Positions 18,334 through 27,687 of a stretch of 64,000 nt of DNA are shown in pieces. Within the stretch, counting starts at the first letter, position 1, and each line of letters opens with the position of its first letter. The translations under genes were made by a program, and so were the position numbers. The notes below the pieces were generated by a model that was not told where the DNA came from, did no database searches, and saw only the letters and a program-made list of their open reading frames with translations. Source of the stretch: Solidesulfovibrio fructosivorans JJ] (GTDB taxonomy: Bacteria > Desulfobacterota > Desulfovibrionia > Desulfovibrionales > Desulfovibrionaceae); contig NZ_AECZ01000004.1 in NCBI RefSeq assembly GCF_000179555.1, positions 147,201 to 211,200 of the forward strand, in the 5' to 3' direction.

Positions 18334-19323
18334 TTACGGCACCGGAACGTTCTCCAGGAGCGTGCGCACGACGGCGTCGGGGGTGAGCCCCTCGGCCTGG
18401 GCTTCGTAGGTGAGCAGGATACGGTGGCGCAGGACGTCCGGGGCCAGCGCCTTGATGTCTCCGGGCGTGGCGTAGTCCCGTCCGTCAAGAAGGGCCATGC
18501 CCCGGGCCGTGCGGGCCAGGGCGATGGAGGCGCGCGGCGACGCGCCGTAGGCGATCTTGCCGTCCAGGCCGGCCAGGCCCGAGATTCCCGCCCCACCGGG
18601 GTCGCGCGTGGCCCCGACCAGGGCCACGATGTAATCCAGAAGCCGCGCATCGAGCCGTACCCCGGCCACGAGCGCCCCGAGTTCCAGCACCCGCTCCCCG
18701 GAGATGACCGGCTCGACCGTCGCCGGCTCGCCGCTTCCCCCCCGGCGCACGATCTCCTTTTCCTCCTCGGCCGAGGGGTAGCCCAGCACGAGCTGGAAAA
18801 GAAACCGGTCCACCTGGGCCTCGGGCAAGGGATACGTGCCCTCCTGCTCGATGGGATTCTGGGTGGCCAGGACGAAAAACGGCTCGGGCAGGGAAAACGT
18901 CTCCCCGCCGATGGTCACGCGCCGCTCGGCCATGGCCTCGAGCAAGGCCGCCTGGACCTTGGACGGCGCGCGGTTGATTTCGTCGGCAAGCAAAATGTTG
19001 GCGAAAACCGGCCCCTTGCGTACGGAAAACGTTCCCGTGGCCGGCTGGTACACCTCCATGCCGCAGATGTCGGCCGGAAGCAGGTCCGGCGTGAACTGCA
19101 CCCGGCGGAACTCGCCGTGCACGGTCCGGGCCAGGGTCTTGACCGCCAACGTCTTGGCCAGCCCCGGCACGCCTTCGATCAACACATGTCCCCGGCATAA
19201 AAGCGCGATGACAAGCCTGTCCACGAACCCGGCCCGGCCGACGAGCACCTTGGCCATCTGGGCGCGCAACGCCAAGGCGGCCTCGCCGACGCCGGCCAGA
19301 CGCGCCGGATCGATCATGGTCAT
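18334..19323 (-). CDS. MoxR-family AAA+ ATPase
   Basis: A 329-residue ATPase of the kind that works with vWA proteins to load metals or remodel complexes. Walker A is GVPGLAKT, Walker B LLADEINRA, sensor 1 is in VLATQNPIEQEGTYPLPEAQ, and the arginine-finger region follows in VDRFLF. Two close ATGs exist at the start (19323 and 19317). In most Bat operons moxR comes first; here it is last, 21 bases after the PilZ-like gene and separated by that gene from the vWA genes. It probably still serves the vWA/DUF58 proteins encoded upstream on the same strand. Confidence 0.93.
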   Translation of the reverse strand: MTMIDPARLAGVGEAALALRAQMAKVLVGRAGFVDRLVIALLCRGHVLIEGVPGLAKTLAVKTLARTVHGEFRRVQFTPDLLPADICGMEVYQPATGTFSVRKGPVFANILLADEINRAPSKVQAALLEAMAERRVTIGGETFSLPEPFFVLATQNPIEQEGTYPLPEAQVDRFLFQLVLGYPSAEEEKEIVRRGGSGEPATVEPVISGERVLELGALVAGVRLDARLLDYIVALVGATRDPGGAGISGLAGLDGKIAYGASPRASIALARTARGMALLDGRDYATPGDIKALAPDVLRHRILLTYEAQAEGLTPDAVVRTLLENVPVP

Positions 19324-19344
19324 GGGAAATCTCCGAAAAGCGGC

Positions 19345-21147
19345 TCAACGTCCGATAGTGTTGCGGAAAATCCAGTCGTTGATGAGGAAGATGCCGTCCT
19401 TGCCCACGGTTGTAAACCGCACGAGCTTGTCCCGGCGCACCTCGCCGGCTTCGGTGAACTGGAAGCCGACGTATTTTTTGTGCAGCGGCGGAAAATCGCG
19501 AATGCTCTTGATCTCCAGGCGCAGCCCGAGCTTGAGATCCGGCAGGTTGACCTGCCCAGTCAGGTGCAGAAAAGCGAGAAGGGGGTAATCCTTGTTGCCC
19601 TCGACGAAATAGGTGTAGGCCGGGGCTTCCTCGTGCATTTCGAGCATCAGCCCGCCGGCGGAAAGATCCCGGATGTGGCACTGGGACGCGCCGTCGGGAA
19701 TGATGCAAAACGGGGCCGGCCAATGCTCCAGGGTGGAAAAGGCGTTCCAGTCCGCGCTGAGGTTGGGGGCGGAGAGTTCGAAGGAGGCCAGATGGCTGGG
19801 GTTGAGCGGCAGCCGCTTGTGGGTGCGCCGGGTCAACGCGAAGACGGCCGGCAAGGCCAGCTCCACCAGGGCGTAATCGGCGTCCACGGCCCGCACCTCG
19901 ATGACGTTTGTCCGAAAATCGCAGTACGTGCTTTTCTGCTTGCGGTCGGTGATGGCGAAATAGCCGTGGACCTCATGACCGCTTCCGGCCTCGTTGAGCC
20001 TGTTGCCCCTTGGCGACTGGAGAATCATGGACTCGTTCCTGATCGCTTTGATATAGCAGGGATTTATGGCCGTATCCTCGGAAGCGTCCGCCAGGCGGAA
20101 GTAAAGAAGGCTTTTCTGCTTGAAGGCGTTTTCCAGGACCGTGCGTTCCTCGACCAGGAGCCCGCGTGAGGGGGCGGCCTTTTTTTGCTGGATGGCCTTG
20201 GCCGCGTCCAGGGTCTTGCGCAGCCAGTACATGGCCGCGATCCGGTTGACGAAGCTTTGCGGCGGTTCCACGCCCATGCGGAACCGGGCCTCGCAACAGC
20301 CCTCGGGGCAATAACCGTCGAAGCGCCCCATGAGGTTTCGAAAAAGCTCCAGTACGCCGATATCGCGGGAAAACGCCCCGGGTTCGAGCATAAGGGTCGC
20401 GTTGCGATACTCCTCCAGGCCGAAGGCTTTGGGGATATCGCCGATCACCAAAACGCCGAACCGCCCGATCGCCGGTCCGTGGACGGCCTTGTCGAAAATA
20501 TTCCTGAACAACTTCAAAATGAGCGGCGTCTTGTATTTCGCCTCCACCAGCTTGGCGGTGAAGTCGAAAACCGGACGGCTGGCGAATTCCAGCAAGGTGG
20601 CCGTGCCCAGAGAGCGAAAATACCAGTCCCGAACCGCATGATCGTTACGCGTATTCACGACGAAATTGCTTTCGAATTTCAACACATAATCATTGTCATT
20701 GAGATTTATACAGTATTTGTTTTCGCGGGCGTTGCCGACAAAATGGACCTCCCAGTGTTTTTTCGCGTCTTCATTTATCCATGTCCAGCAATGATACAAA
20801 AGCTCGCTGCTCAAATAATCAAAGAAGCGTCTCCTGTTGAAGTCGCTTTCCAAAATATCCATCACAGCGTGTTCCAACTTCGCCCGGTTATTCTGGCAGG
20901 CAACCAAGCCCTTGTTGACCAACCAGACGGGCAAGGCCGCGTTTCGATCGAATATGTAGCGCTGCACGCTGGCGTCGATGGCGTCAGCCGTGGATCTGTT
21001 CAAGAGATTGTTGGAAATATGGCGCACGAGGCGCGAGGCTGCGCCGACAAGCGTCGGATATGCGGCGGGTTCCGGCGCCAGCTTGGCAAGCCGGCCGAAG
21101 TGCATGTCCAGGCTGGTATTGACCACGGGGGCCAGGGCATCTTTCAT
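19345..21147 (-). CDS. Large protein with C-terminal PilZ-like domain
   Basis: A 600-residue soluble protein not recognised over its first 420 residues, which are helix-rich and unusually rich in Asn, Tyr and Phe for this window. The C-terminal part looks like a PilZ c-di-GMP receptor: RRTHKRLPLN supplies the Arg-rich motif and CHIRDLSAGGLMLEM the (D/N)xSxxG motif. The ATG at 21147 is preceded by AGGA at about 9 bases. A 100-base gap separates it from the TPR/SH3-like gene upstream, and moxR follows after 21 bases. Its place inside a Bat-type operon may link the MoxR/vWA machinery to c-di-GMP. Codon use around 20600-20900 is more AT-rich than its neighbours. Confidence 0.72.
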   Translation of the reverse strand: MKDALAPVVNTSLDMHFGRLAKLAPEPAAYPTLVGAASRLVRHISNNLLNRSTADAIDASVQRYIFDRNAALPVWLVNKGLVACQNNRAKLEHAVMDILESDFNRRRFFDYLSSELLYHCWTWINEDAKKHWEVHFVGNARENKYCINLNDNDYVLKFESNFVVNTRNDHAVRDWYFRSLGTATLLEFASRPVFDFTAKLVEAKYKTPLILKLFRNIFDKAVHGPAIGRFGVLVIGDIPKAFGLEEYRNATLMLEPGAFSRDIGVLELFRNLMGRFDGYCPEGCCEARFRMGVEPPQSFVNRIAAMYWLRKTLDAAKAIQQKKAAPSRGLLVEERTVLENAFKQKSLLYFRLADASEDTAINPCYIKAIRNESMILQSPRGNRLNEAGSGHEVHGYFAITDRKQKSTYCDFRTNVIEVRAVDADYALVELALPAVFALTRRTHKRLPLNPSHLASFELSAPNLSADWNAFSTLEHWPAPFCIIPDGASQCHIRDLSAGGLMLEMHEEAPAYTYFVEGNKDYPLLAFLHLTGQVNLPDLKLGLRLEIKSIRDFPPLHKKYVGFQFTEAGEVRRDKLVRFTTVGKDGIFLINDWIFRNTIGR

Positions 21148-21247
21148 GAAGCTAGGTCCTATCCTTACGGCCTTCGAAGAAAGACTGTCGATCGATAGCA
21201 CAATGCCTTTTTTTCGCAAGCGCCCGGGGCTCGCGCAACAGTGTACC

Positions 21248-21982
21248 TTAACGCGGCAATGCGGCAACTGTGTTCCGATCGACCCACCCCGCCCGGATCG
21301 CCCCCCCTTTTTCCGTGACCACACGGACAAAGCCGTTTCGGGACGGCCCGGGAACGACGACCGTGCCGGGGGCCAGGGAAAAAAGCGTCGCGGCCCCCGG
21401 TTCCGGGGCGCTGGCGGCTTCGACGGCGCGCAACGCCACCGCGCGCGGGAAAAGGACCGGCCCCACCGACGTCCAGCCGGCCGCCAGCCACAGCGCGGCC
21501 ACGAGCGCGGCGGCGACAACGATACACCGGCGCGGCGCCCGCGCCCGGAAAAACCGCAGCCCGGCCAGGCCGAACCAGAAAAGCGCATTGGCCGTCAACA
21601 CGAGCGTCCACAAGAGGCGCGGCGCGACAAGCCCGGCCAGGGGGGCATCGACGGCCGTGACCTCAAGCCCGGCGGCGGCCAGGGCGGCGGCGACCGCCCC
21701 ATCGGCCGGGTCCAGGCGGCGCGCCCGGTACAGCCACCAGGCTGCCCGGCCGGGTTCGCCGCCCAAGCGGCTGGCCGTGGCCGCGTCCAGGCACAGGGCC
21801 GTTCCGACCAGACCGGGATCGGCCTTGGTAGCGGCGTCAAAGGACGCGGCGGCGGCGGCGTAGCGGCCGGCCGCGTAGTCCCGCCGGGCCGCCTCCAGCG
21901 CCGTATGCCCCGGTCCGCCGGCCAGGGCCGCGCCGGATGCCAGGAGCCATAGGGCCACGGTGAAGGAAAGGAGCGTCCTCAT
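21248..21982 (-). CDS. BatE-like TPR/SH3-like membrane protein
   Basis: A 244-residue protein with a signal peptide (cleavage near ALAGG), a short TPR-like segment (AAGRYAAAAASFDAATKADP), two membrane helices in the middle (LWTLVLTANALFWFGLAGL and the segment after RRCIVV), and a C-terminal SH3-like portion (APGTVVVPGPSRNGFVRV then AGWVDRNTV). This layout matches the last protein of Bat operons. It overlaps the BatD stop by 4 bases. Confidence 0.72.
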   Translation of the reverse strand: MRTLLSFTVALWLLASGAALAGGPGHTALEAARRDYAAGRYAAAAASFDAATKADPGLVGTALCLDAATASRLGGEPGRAAWWLYRARRLDPADGAVAAALAAAGLEVTAVDAPLAGLVAPRLLWTLVLTANALFWFGLAGLRFFRARAPRRCIVVAAALVAALWLAAGWTSVGPVLFPRAVALRAVEAASAPEPGAATLFSLAPGTVVVPGPSRNGFVRVVTEKGGAIRAGWVDRNTVAALPR

Positions 21983-23496
21983 GCTTCGAACTCCGCCAGG
22001 ACCCTAACCGCCGCGTCCACGGCTTCGGCGAATTCCCGGTCCGAAACGGGGCGGCCGTCGTAGAGCACCGCGTCCAGCCGGCGCAGGGCGGCCACGGCCG
22101 CCGGCGGGCATTCCCCGCCCTGCCCCGCCGCCCGGTCCAACCGGTCCCGCAGGGCCTCGGCCAGGGAGGACGGGGAACCGGCAAAAACCGCCCGCCGCGA
22201 ACGCGGGCGGCGCGGCAGAAACGTCAAGGCATAGACCAGGGGCGGCAGTAGGGCCAACACCAGTCGCCAGGGCCAAGAGAGCGCGCCCCGCCCTTGCGCG
22301 CCGTCCGCGACATGGCGCAAGGGCGGGGCCAGGGAGGGATCGGCCGGGACCGACGCGGCGGCCGGAAGGCGATAGGTCCGCGCCGGGGCCTCGATCACCG
22401 CGTAACGCCCGTCAACCGGGTCGAACACGGCCAGCCGGGCCGGGCCGAAAACATATTCGCCCGGCTTGGCGGCGCTGACGGCGTAGCGAAAGGTCCGCTG
22501 GCCGACGTAACCCGACCGGCCGGCGTCGCCGCCGCCTTCGGCATCCAAAAAACGCACCGTGGCCCCGGCCGGAGCGACGACGGGGGGCGGCGGAGCATCG
22601 GCCAGATTGCCCCGGCCCGCAAGCGTGAGCGTATAGACCGCGTCGCGGCCGGGCGCGCCGGCATCGAGCCGGGAGGAAAGCGTCATGCGCCCGAGGAGCC
22701 CGGCAAAGGGCGCGTCCCCGGCGTAGGCCGGCAAGGAGCGCACGGTCACGGGCACGGCCGGTCCCTTGACGGTGACGTCCACGGCCGCCCCGCCCTTGCC
22801 CGGCACGCCCCGGCAGACGACCGTGGCCGGCGGGATGGTCGCCTGCCCGGGCGTCGCGGCCGTGAGCAGATAATCCGCCTCGGTCACAGCATAACGCCGC
22901 CCGGCGAATTCGATCTCGCCGTCGCGCTGCCCGGGCAAGGGGAGCACCTCCATATCCGGGAAACGCGGCGGGGTAAGGTGTATGCCCGAGGCCGCCACGG
23001 CCCGGTAGAGGCGCAGGGTGTAGACGAAGAACTCGCCGGCATACGGCTCGGCCTTGGAAAGCGACGCGTCGAGAAAGACGTCGCGCCCGGCCAGCGCCTT
23101 GGGCGGGGTCGGGCGCGGCCGCACGAGCCCCTCCAGGGGAGCGGTGCGGAAGGTCCGGCCGCCGGTTTCCACGGTCAGCGCCGGCACGGCCAGTCTTCCG
23201 GTCCGCACCGGAATCAGCTCGAAACGGTAGGCCGTGACCGGTTCGCCGGCTCCCGGACCCAGCAGGCCGTGCACCCGGCCGCGCGGCACCACCGTCCAGT
23301 CGGCAAGCCGCGGCACGGTGATGACCGCCGTGGCCTCGCCCGGGATGTACACGCGAAGCATCAGGCTCTGGCCCAGGGAGATGTCCCGGGGATCGAGTTC
23401 GGCCGTGGGCGTGGCCACAGGACCGGGCGGCCCGGCAAAGGCCACGCTCCCGGCCAAAAGCAACGCGGCGATAATAAACGAGAAAAGACGCATCAC
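21979..23496 (-). CDS. batD: BatD-like periplasmic protein
   Basis: A 505-residue protein with a signal peptide (cleavage near AFAGPPG), a large beta-rich periplasmic region and a C-terminal membrane helix (WRLVLALLPPLVYALTFL) followed by a short helical tail. The N-terminal AELDPRDISLGQSLMLRVYI and the repeated beta-sandwich feel match BatD (oxygen tolerance protein). It overlaps the vWA gene before it and the TPR gene after it by 4 bases each. In other bacteria the Bat proteins support survival under oxidative or envelope stress; the exact action is not established. Confidence 0.82.
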   Translation of the reverse strand: MMRLFSFIIAALLLAGSVAFAGPPGPVATPTAELDPRDISLGQSLMLRVYIPGEATAVITVPRLADWTVVPRGRVHGLLGPGAGEPVTAYRFELIPVRTGRLAVPALTVETGGRTFRTAPLEGLVRPRPTPPKALAGRDVFLDASLSKAEPYAGEFFVYTLRLYRAVAASGIHLTPPRFPDMEVLPLPGQRDGEIEFAGRRYAVTEADYLLTAATPGQATIPPATVVCRGVPGKGGAAVDVTVKGPAVPVTVRSLPAYAGDAPFAGLLGRMTLSSRLDAGAPGRDAVYTLTLAGRGNLADAPPPPVVAPAGATVRFLDAEGGGDAGRSGYVGQRTFRYAVSAAKPGEYVFGPARLAVFDPVDGRYAVIEAPARTYRLPAAASVPADPSLAPPLRHVADGAQGRGALSWPWRLVLALLPPLVYALTFLPRRPRSRRAVFAGSPSSLAEALRDRLDRAAGQGGECPPAAVAALRRLDAVLYDGRPVSDREFAEAVDAAVRVLAEFEA

Positions 23497-25256
23497 CAGT
23501 CCTTGGCCACGCTCGGGCGGCCGTAGAGCGGCGGCGTTGGCAGCCCGGTCAGGTCGGGCACGCGGTCAAGGACCGGGTCCCCGAGTTTGCCGGCCGAGCG
23601 GGCCCGCTTTTCACCGGCCTTTTGGCCGGACGCGCCGGAAACCGGCGCATTCGCCGGCCCTTCCTTTTCGGCTGACGGCGGCGCATCGGCAGACGCGGCC
23701 GGCCCATCCGGGCCTTCCCGCTTGCCGCTGCCGTCGTCTTGCCCCACAGGAGCCGGGGCCTTTCCCGGGGCATCGGCCTTTCCTTCGCCGCCAGCGGCCG
23801 CATCCTGCGTCCGGCCGGGCTTGGAGCCGGGTTCTCCCGCGTCCTGACCGCCCTTGCGGCAGGGATCGGCTCCGCTGCGCAGCCACTCCAGGTTGGCTTT
23901 GGCTTCGGCGTCGGACGGGTCCACGGCCAGGGACGCGGCGTAAAGCCTGCCCGCGCCCTCGGCATCGCCCTGACGGCAGGCGGCGTTGCCCTGGTTGTAA
24001 AGCGCCCTGGCCTGAAGCGCCGGGGAGCCCGCAGACGCCGCCCGGGCGAACATCCGGCCGGCCTCGTCAAAGCGGCCCAGGCGGTAATAGGCCGTGCCGA
24101 TGTCGTAGAGGATCTCCGGGCTGTCCGGCCGCCAGACCCGGGCGGCCAGGAATGCTTCCAAGGCCGTGGCCGCGTCGTCGGCCGCAAAGGCCGCGATGCC
24201 GCGCGAAACATCCTTGGCGGCCGGATCGCCGGCCCGGGCCGGGAGAGCCGTCGCGCCCAGAACAGCCACGGCCAGAACGGCGGCGCCGCCGCCTTTGCCG
24301 AGGGGGACCAAAAGCAGGTCGAGGACAAGCAGCGCCAGCCCGGCCGCGTAGCACAGCGCGGACCGATCCGCCGGGGCGTCCACGGTCGCGGCCGCATGCC
24401 CCTTGGCAGCGGCCTGGGCGGCCAAGGCGGCGACGATCCCGCTGGCGGGCGAAGGCGCATCCGGGGCCAGCCGGAAAAACCGCCCACCCGTATCCTGAGC
24501 CAGCCCGGCCAAGCCGGCCGCGTCCACCCCGACCAGCACCGGCCGGCCCTCCCCGTCACGCAACACGCCGCCGCCCGCTTCGGGAGGCAGCGGCACGGCA
24601 ACCGGTGTGGCCCCGCCCACGGCCACGGTGAAAACGGGCGGATCGTCCGGCCGCGAGCCGGTCGCATCGCGCACCGGCACGGTGTCCTCGCCGTCGGAGA
24701 GGACCAGGATCGCACCGGAGCGCGCCCCGGTCAAAGCCAGCCGGCAGGCCTCCAGGGCGGCGGTCACGGAAGTGCCGCCGAGCGGGGCCTCGGCCGGGGA
24801 CAAGGCATCGAGAAAAAGGGCCAGGGCCGGCCGGTCGGCCGTGACCGGACAGGCCAGCCAGGCCCGGCCGGAAAACCCGACCACCCCGGCGGCCACATGG
24901 GGCAGCCCGGCCAATACCGCGCGCACGAGCCCCTTGGCCGCGGACAAACGATCCGGGGCCATGTCGCGGGCCAGCATGCTGCGCGAACAGTCCACCGCGA
25001 CCAAAAGCCGCAGCGCCGGGGGCGGCGCGACAACGGCGGCGACATGCCCCGCCCTTGGCCCGGCCGCGCCAAGGGCCAGCAGGGCCAGCCCGGCCAGAAA
25101 GAGGATGGCCTTGACCCGGCGAAGCCGGCCATGCCCGGACACGGACGGGAAAAAGGCGGCCAGACCGCGACGTCTGGCCCCGGCCAGCCACAGGAAAGAC
25201 GCGCATACCGGCACGGCGACCAAAAGCGCCAGGAATTCCGGTCTGGCAAACGTCAT
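23493..25256 (-). CDS. vWA-TPR membrane protein (BatB/BatC-like fusion)
   Basis: A 587-residue protein. N-terminal membrane helices are followed by a von Willebrand factor A domain with the MIDAS motif DCSRSML and a later TAALEACR region, then a membrane helix (LCYAAGLALLVLDLLLVP). A TPR region sits near residues 360-470 (TALEAFLAARVWRPDSPEIL, LYNQGNAACRQGDAEGAGRLY) and the tail is long, Pro/Gly/Ala-rich and low in complexity. It combines what is often two genes, batB and batC. It overlaps batA and batD by 4 bases. Confidence 0.87.
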   Translation of the reverse strand: MTFARPEFLALLVAVPVCASFLWLAGARRRGLAAFFPSVSGHGRLRRVKAILFLAGLALLALGAAGPRAGHVAAVVAPPPALRLLVAVDCSRSMLARDMAPDRLSAAKGLVRAVLAGLPHVAAGVVGFSGRAWLACPVTADRPALALFLDALSPAEAPLGGTSVTAALEACRLALTGARSGAILVLSDGEDTVPVRDATGSRPDDPPVFTVAVGGATPVAVPLPPEAGGGVLRDGEGRPVLVGVDAAGLAGLAQDTGGRFFRLAPDAPSPASGIVAALAAQAAAKGHAAATVDAPADRSALCYAAGLALLVLDLLLVPLGKGGGAAVLAVAVLGATALPARAGDPAAKDVSRGIAAFAADDAATALEAFLAARVWRPDSPEILYDIGTAYYRLGRFDEAGRMFARAASAGSPALQARALYNQGNAACRQGDAEGAGRLYAASLAVDPSDAEAKANLEWLRSGADPCRKGGQDAGEPGSKPGRTQDAAAGGEGKADAPGKAPAPVGQDDGSGKREGPDGPAASADAPPSAEKEGPANAPVSGASGQKAGEKRARSAGKLGDPVLDRVPDLTGLPTPPLYGRPSVAKDW

Positions 25257-26242
25257 GGCAGCCTCAAAAAGCGCGTCGCGGACAGGCCGTGGGAAAGGGT
25301 GAGCAGGCAGATGGCCAGGGCCGCCGCCAGGGGGGCAAAAGGCGTCTTTTCCACCGTGGGCACGGGCTTCATGTCGCTGGCCGTCCGCTTGGACACGGCG
25401 GCGACCGCCTGGGCCAGGGCGGGTGCGTCCTCGGCCCGGAAAAACGCCCCGCCCGAGAGCGCGGCCAGCTCGGTCAAGGCGGCGGTGTCCACGGCGGCGT
25501 TTTCGCGCACGATCTCCTGGCCGAGCAGCGGATGGTTGACCAGAAACGGGGCCGGGCCGTCGCCGCCGACCCCGACGGTGAAGACCGCAATGCCGCGCGC
25601 GGCGGCGGCCTTGGCGGCCTCGACCGGACGCACCTCTCCGGCGTTGGACAGGCCGTCGCCGAAGACCACCACCAGCCTGGCCAGCCCCGGCGCGCGATCA
25701 AGCTGCTTGACGGCCAGGCCCACGGCATCGCCCATGGCCGTGCGCCGGCCGGCCGCGCCGACGGACAGCCGGGAAAGGGCCTGGGTCAGCGCGGCGCGGT
25801 CGTCGGTCGGCGGCAGCACGACGTAGGCCCGCGAGCCGAAGGCGACCAGGCCGATGCGGTCCCCGGGCCGGTCGGCGGCAAAGCGCGCCGCCGCCTGGGC
25901 CACGGCCTCGAGCCGGCTGACCGTGCGGTCGGGAAGCGGCATGTCGAGGGCGGCCATGGATTCCGAAAGATCGACCGCCAGCATGATGTCCACCCCGCGC
26001 CCCCGGTAGACCGACGTCTCGGTCACAAGGCGCGGTCCGGCCAGGGCCAGGATCACGCACCAAAGGGCCAGCAGGCGGCAGGCCATGGGCAGCATGGCCG
26101 CAAGCGGCGGCTTGCCGGTAGCCAGGGCCGGACCGACGTCGGCCACTTCGAGCGCGCCCCGGCGCGACACCAGACGGGGGACAAGGGCCAAGGGGACCAG
26201 GGCGGCAAGCGCCAACACCTCGGGCCGGGCCAGGGTCAGCAT
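25253..26242 (-). CDS. vWA-domain membrane protein (BatA-like)
   Basis: A 329-residue vWA protein with N-terminal and C-terminal membrane helices. The MIDAS motif DLSESMAALD is intact, with the supporting Thr/Asp in GRRTAMGDAVGLA and VVVFGDGLSNAGE. It overlaps the DUF4381 gene by 7 bases and the vWA-TPR gene by 4. It probably forms a complex with the second vWA protein, and MoxR acts on the pair. Confidence 0.9.
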   Translation of the reverse strand: MLTLARPEVLALAALVPLALVPRLVSRRGALEVADVGPALATGKPPLAAMLPMACRLLALWCVILALAGPRLVTETSVYRGRGVDIMLAVDLSESMAALDMPLPDRTVSRLEAVAQAAARFAADRPGDRIGLVAFGSRAYVVLPPTDDRAALTQALSRLSVGAAGRRTAMGDAVGLAVKQLDRAPGLARLVVVFGDGLSNAGEVRPVEAAKAAAARGIAVFTVGVGGDGPAPFLVNHPLLGQEIVRENAAVDTAALTELAALSGGAFFRAEDAPALAQAVAAVSKRTASDMKPVPTVEKTPFAPLAAALAICLLTLSHGLSATRFLRLP

Positions 26243-26703
26243 GCCAACCCCCTCGCGGCCAGCCGGGCCACGGCCTGGGTGTCGCCAAGCCGGTCCGCCC
26301 CGGCGACTTCCCGGCCGGCGTAGCGCGCCCCGTCGGCCCGGGCGAAAAGCCCGGCCAGGGCCTCGCGCTCGGCCCCGGGCAAGGCGTCCAGCCGGGGAAG
26401 TATCTCGGCCGTGGTCATGGCCGTGGCGGGCAAGGCGAAACGGGCGGCCAAAGCCTCACGGGCCAGAGCCGCCAGCCGGTAGTAATAGTCCCGATCGTCC
26501 AGGTCCGGCGCGTCGGCGGTCAACGCGGCAAGCCCGGCGCGGACCCGGGCCAGGGCGCGGCGACCCGGCGCGCAGCGTTCCCGCCGCCAGCGCCACACGG
26601 CCAGCCCCCCCACGGCCAAAAGAGCGAGGGCCAAGGCCAATCCCAGGCCGGACAGGCCGGCCGGAAGCCCCACCGGGCCCTTGATGTCGCGGATGTCGTC
26701 CAT
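26236..26703 (-). CDS. DUF4381-family membrane protein
   Basis: A 155-residue protein with one N-terminal membrane helix (LALALALLAVGGLAVWRWRRE) and a helical cytoplasmic domain (YYYRLAALAREALAARF). This small protein between DUF58 and batA is a standard member of Bat-type operons. It is 14 bases from the DUF58 stop and overlaps batA by 7 bases. Function unknown. Confidence 0.8.
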   Translation of the reverse strand: MDDIRDIKGPVGLPAGLSGLGLALALALLAVGGLAVWRWRRERCAPGRRALARVRAGLAALTADAPDLDDRDYYYRLAALAREALAARFALPATAMTTAEILPRLDALPGAEREALAGLFARADGARYAGREVAGADRLGDTQAVARLAARGLAC

Positions 26704-26717
26704 GGCGGTCCGCTCTC

Positions 26718-27605
26718 TTACCCCAGAAAGGCTCCGGGGCGCGCCCGGCGGCGAAAATAGGCGTCAAGGGCCGGCCCGGGCGCGTCCCCCACGGCAAGCT
26801 CGAGCACGCCGACGCCGGCGGCGGCCAGGCCGGCGCGCAGGGCGGCGTCGCGCTCCCGCACGGCGCGCGCATACCGCTCCCTGGCCCTGGCGTTGCCGCA
26901 GTCGACAACCGCGTGCCGGCCGGTTTCCGCCTCGGCCAGACGGAGTAAGCCGTAAGGCGGCAACACGGCCGATCGCCCGCCGCGCAAAAGCCCGAGCGTG
27001 ACCTCGTGCCGGGCGGCGAAGGGGCCGAGAGCCGGAGCGAAATCGGCCCCGAACGCGTCGGTGAAAACGAACAGCACGCAGCGGCGGCGCATGACGGCGG
27101 CCAAAAGATCGAGGGCCGGCCGGGGATCGGTGCCGACGCCGGCGGGCGCGGCCCCGGCCAGGGCGGCGGCCACGGCATGGGGCTGTCCCCGCCCTTTGCC
27201 CGGCGGCACGAAGGTCTCCACCCGGTCGGAAAAGACGATCAACCCCACCCGGTCGCGGCTGTCGGCGGCGCTGACGGCCAGGGTGACAGCGGCCAGGGCG
27301 GCGCTGAAAAAGGGGGATGGAGCGTCCGAGGATGCGCGCATGGAGGGGCTCGCGTCCACGGCCAGCATGACCGTGCGGGCGCGTTCCTCCCGGTAACGCT
27401 TCACAAAGGGGCGGCCCAGGCGCGCCGTGACCTTCCAGTCGATGGACGAGGCGTCATCGCCCGGAGCGTATTCCCGGAACTCCTCGAATTCCAGGCCCGC
27501 GCCGCGAAAGGCCGAGCGATAGCCGCCGGTTGCGGCCTCGGTTGCGGGAGCGTGGCCGCGAAGGCGGACGCGACGGGCGGCGGCCAGCAGTTGCCAAGCC
27601 TGCAT
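26718..27605 (-). CDS. DUF58 protein (vWA-like fold, Bat operon)
   Basis: A 295-residue soluble protein. The DUF58 signature is clear: FREYAPGDDASSIDWKVTAR followed by PFVKRYREERARTVMLAVD. The vWA-like second half has DASPSM as its MIDAS motif. The ATG at 27605 is chosen because it begins the conserved LLAAARRVRL helix; upstream residues in frame do not look protein-like. It is the first gene of the Bat block, 82 bases after the FUSC gene. Confidence 0.87.
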   Translation of the reverse strand: MQAWQLLAAARRVRLRGHAPATEAATGGYRSAFRGAGLEFEEFREYAPGDDASSIDWKVTARLGRPFVKRYREERARTVMLAVDASPSMRASSDAPSPFFSAALAAVTLAVSAADSRDRVGLIVFSDRVETFVPPGKGRGQPHAVAAALAGAAPAGVGTDPRPALDLLAAVMRRRCVLFVFTDAFGADFAPALGPFAARHEVTLGLLRGGRSAVLPPYGLLRLAEAETGRHAVVDCGNARARERYARAVRERDAALRAGLAAAGVGVLELAVGDAPGPALDAYFRRRARPGAFLG

Positions 27606-27687
27606 GGATGCTTTCGAGCCTCCGATCCGAATGGACGTTGCGACCGCGTCCAGGGTAGCAGCACCGCGCCCGGGGGGCAATCGGCCC

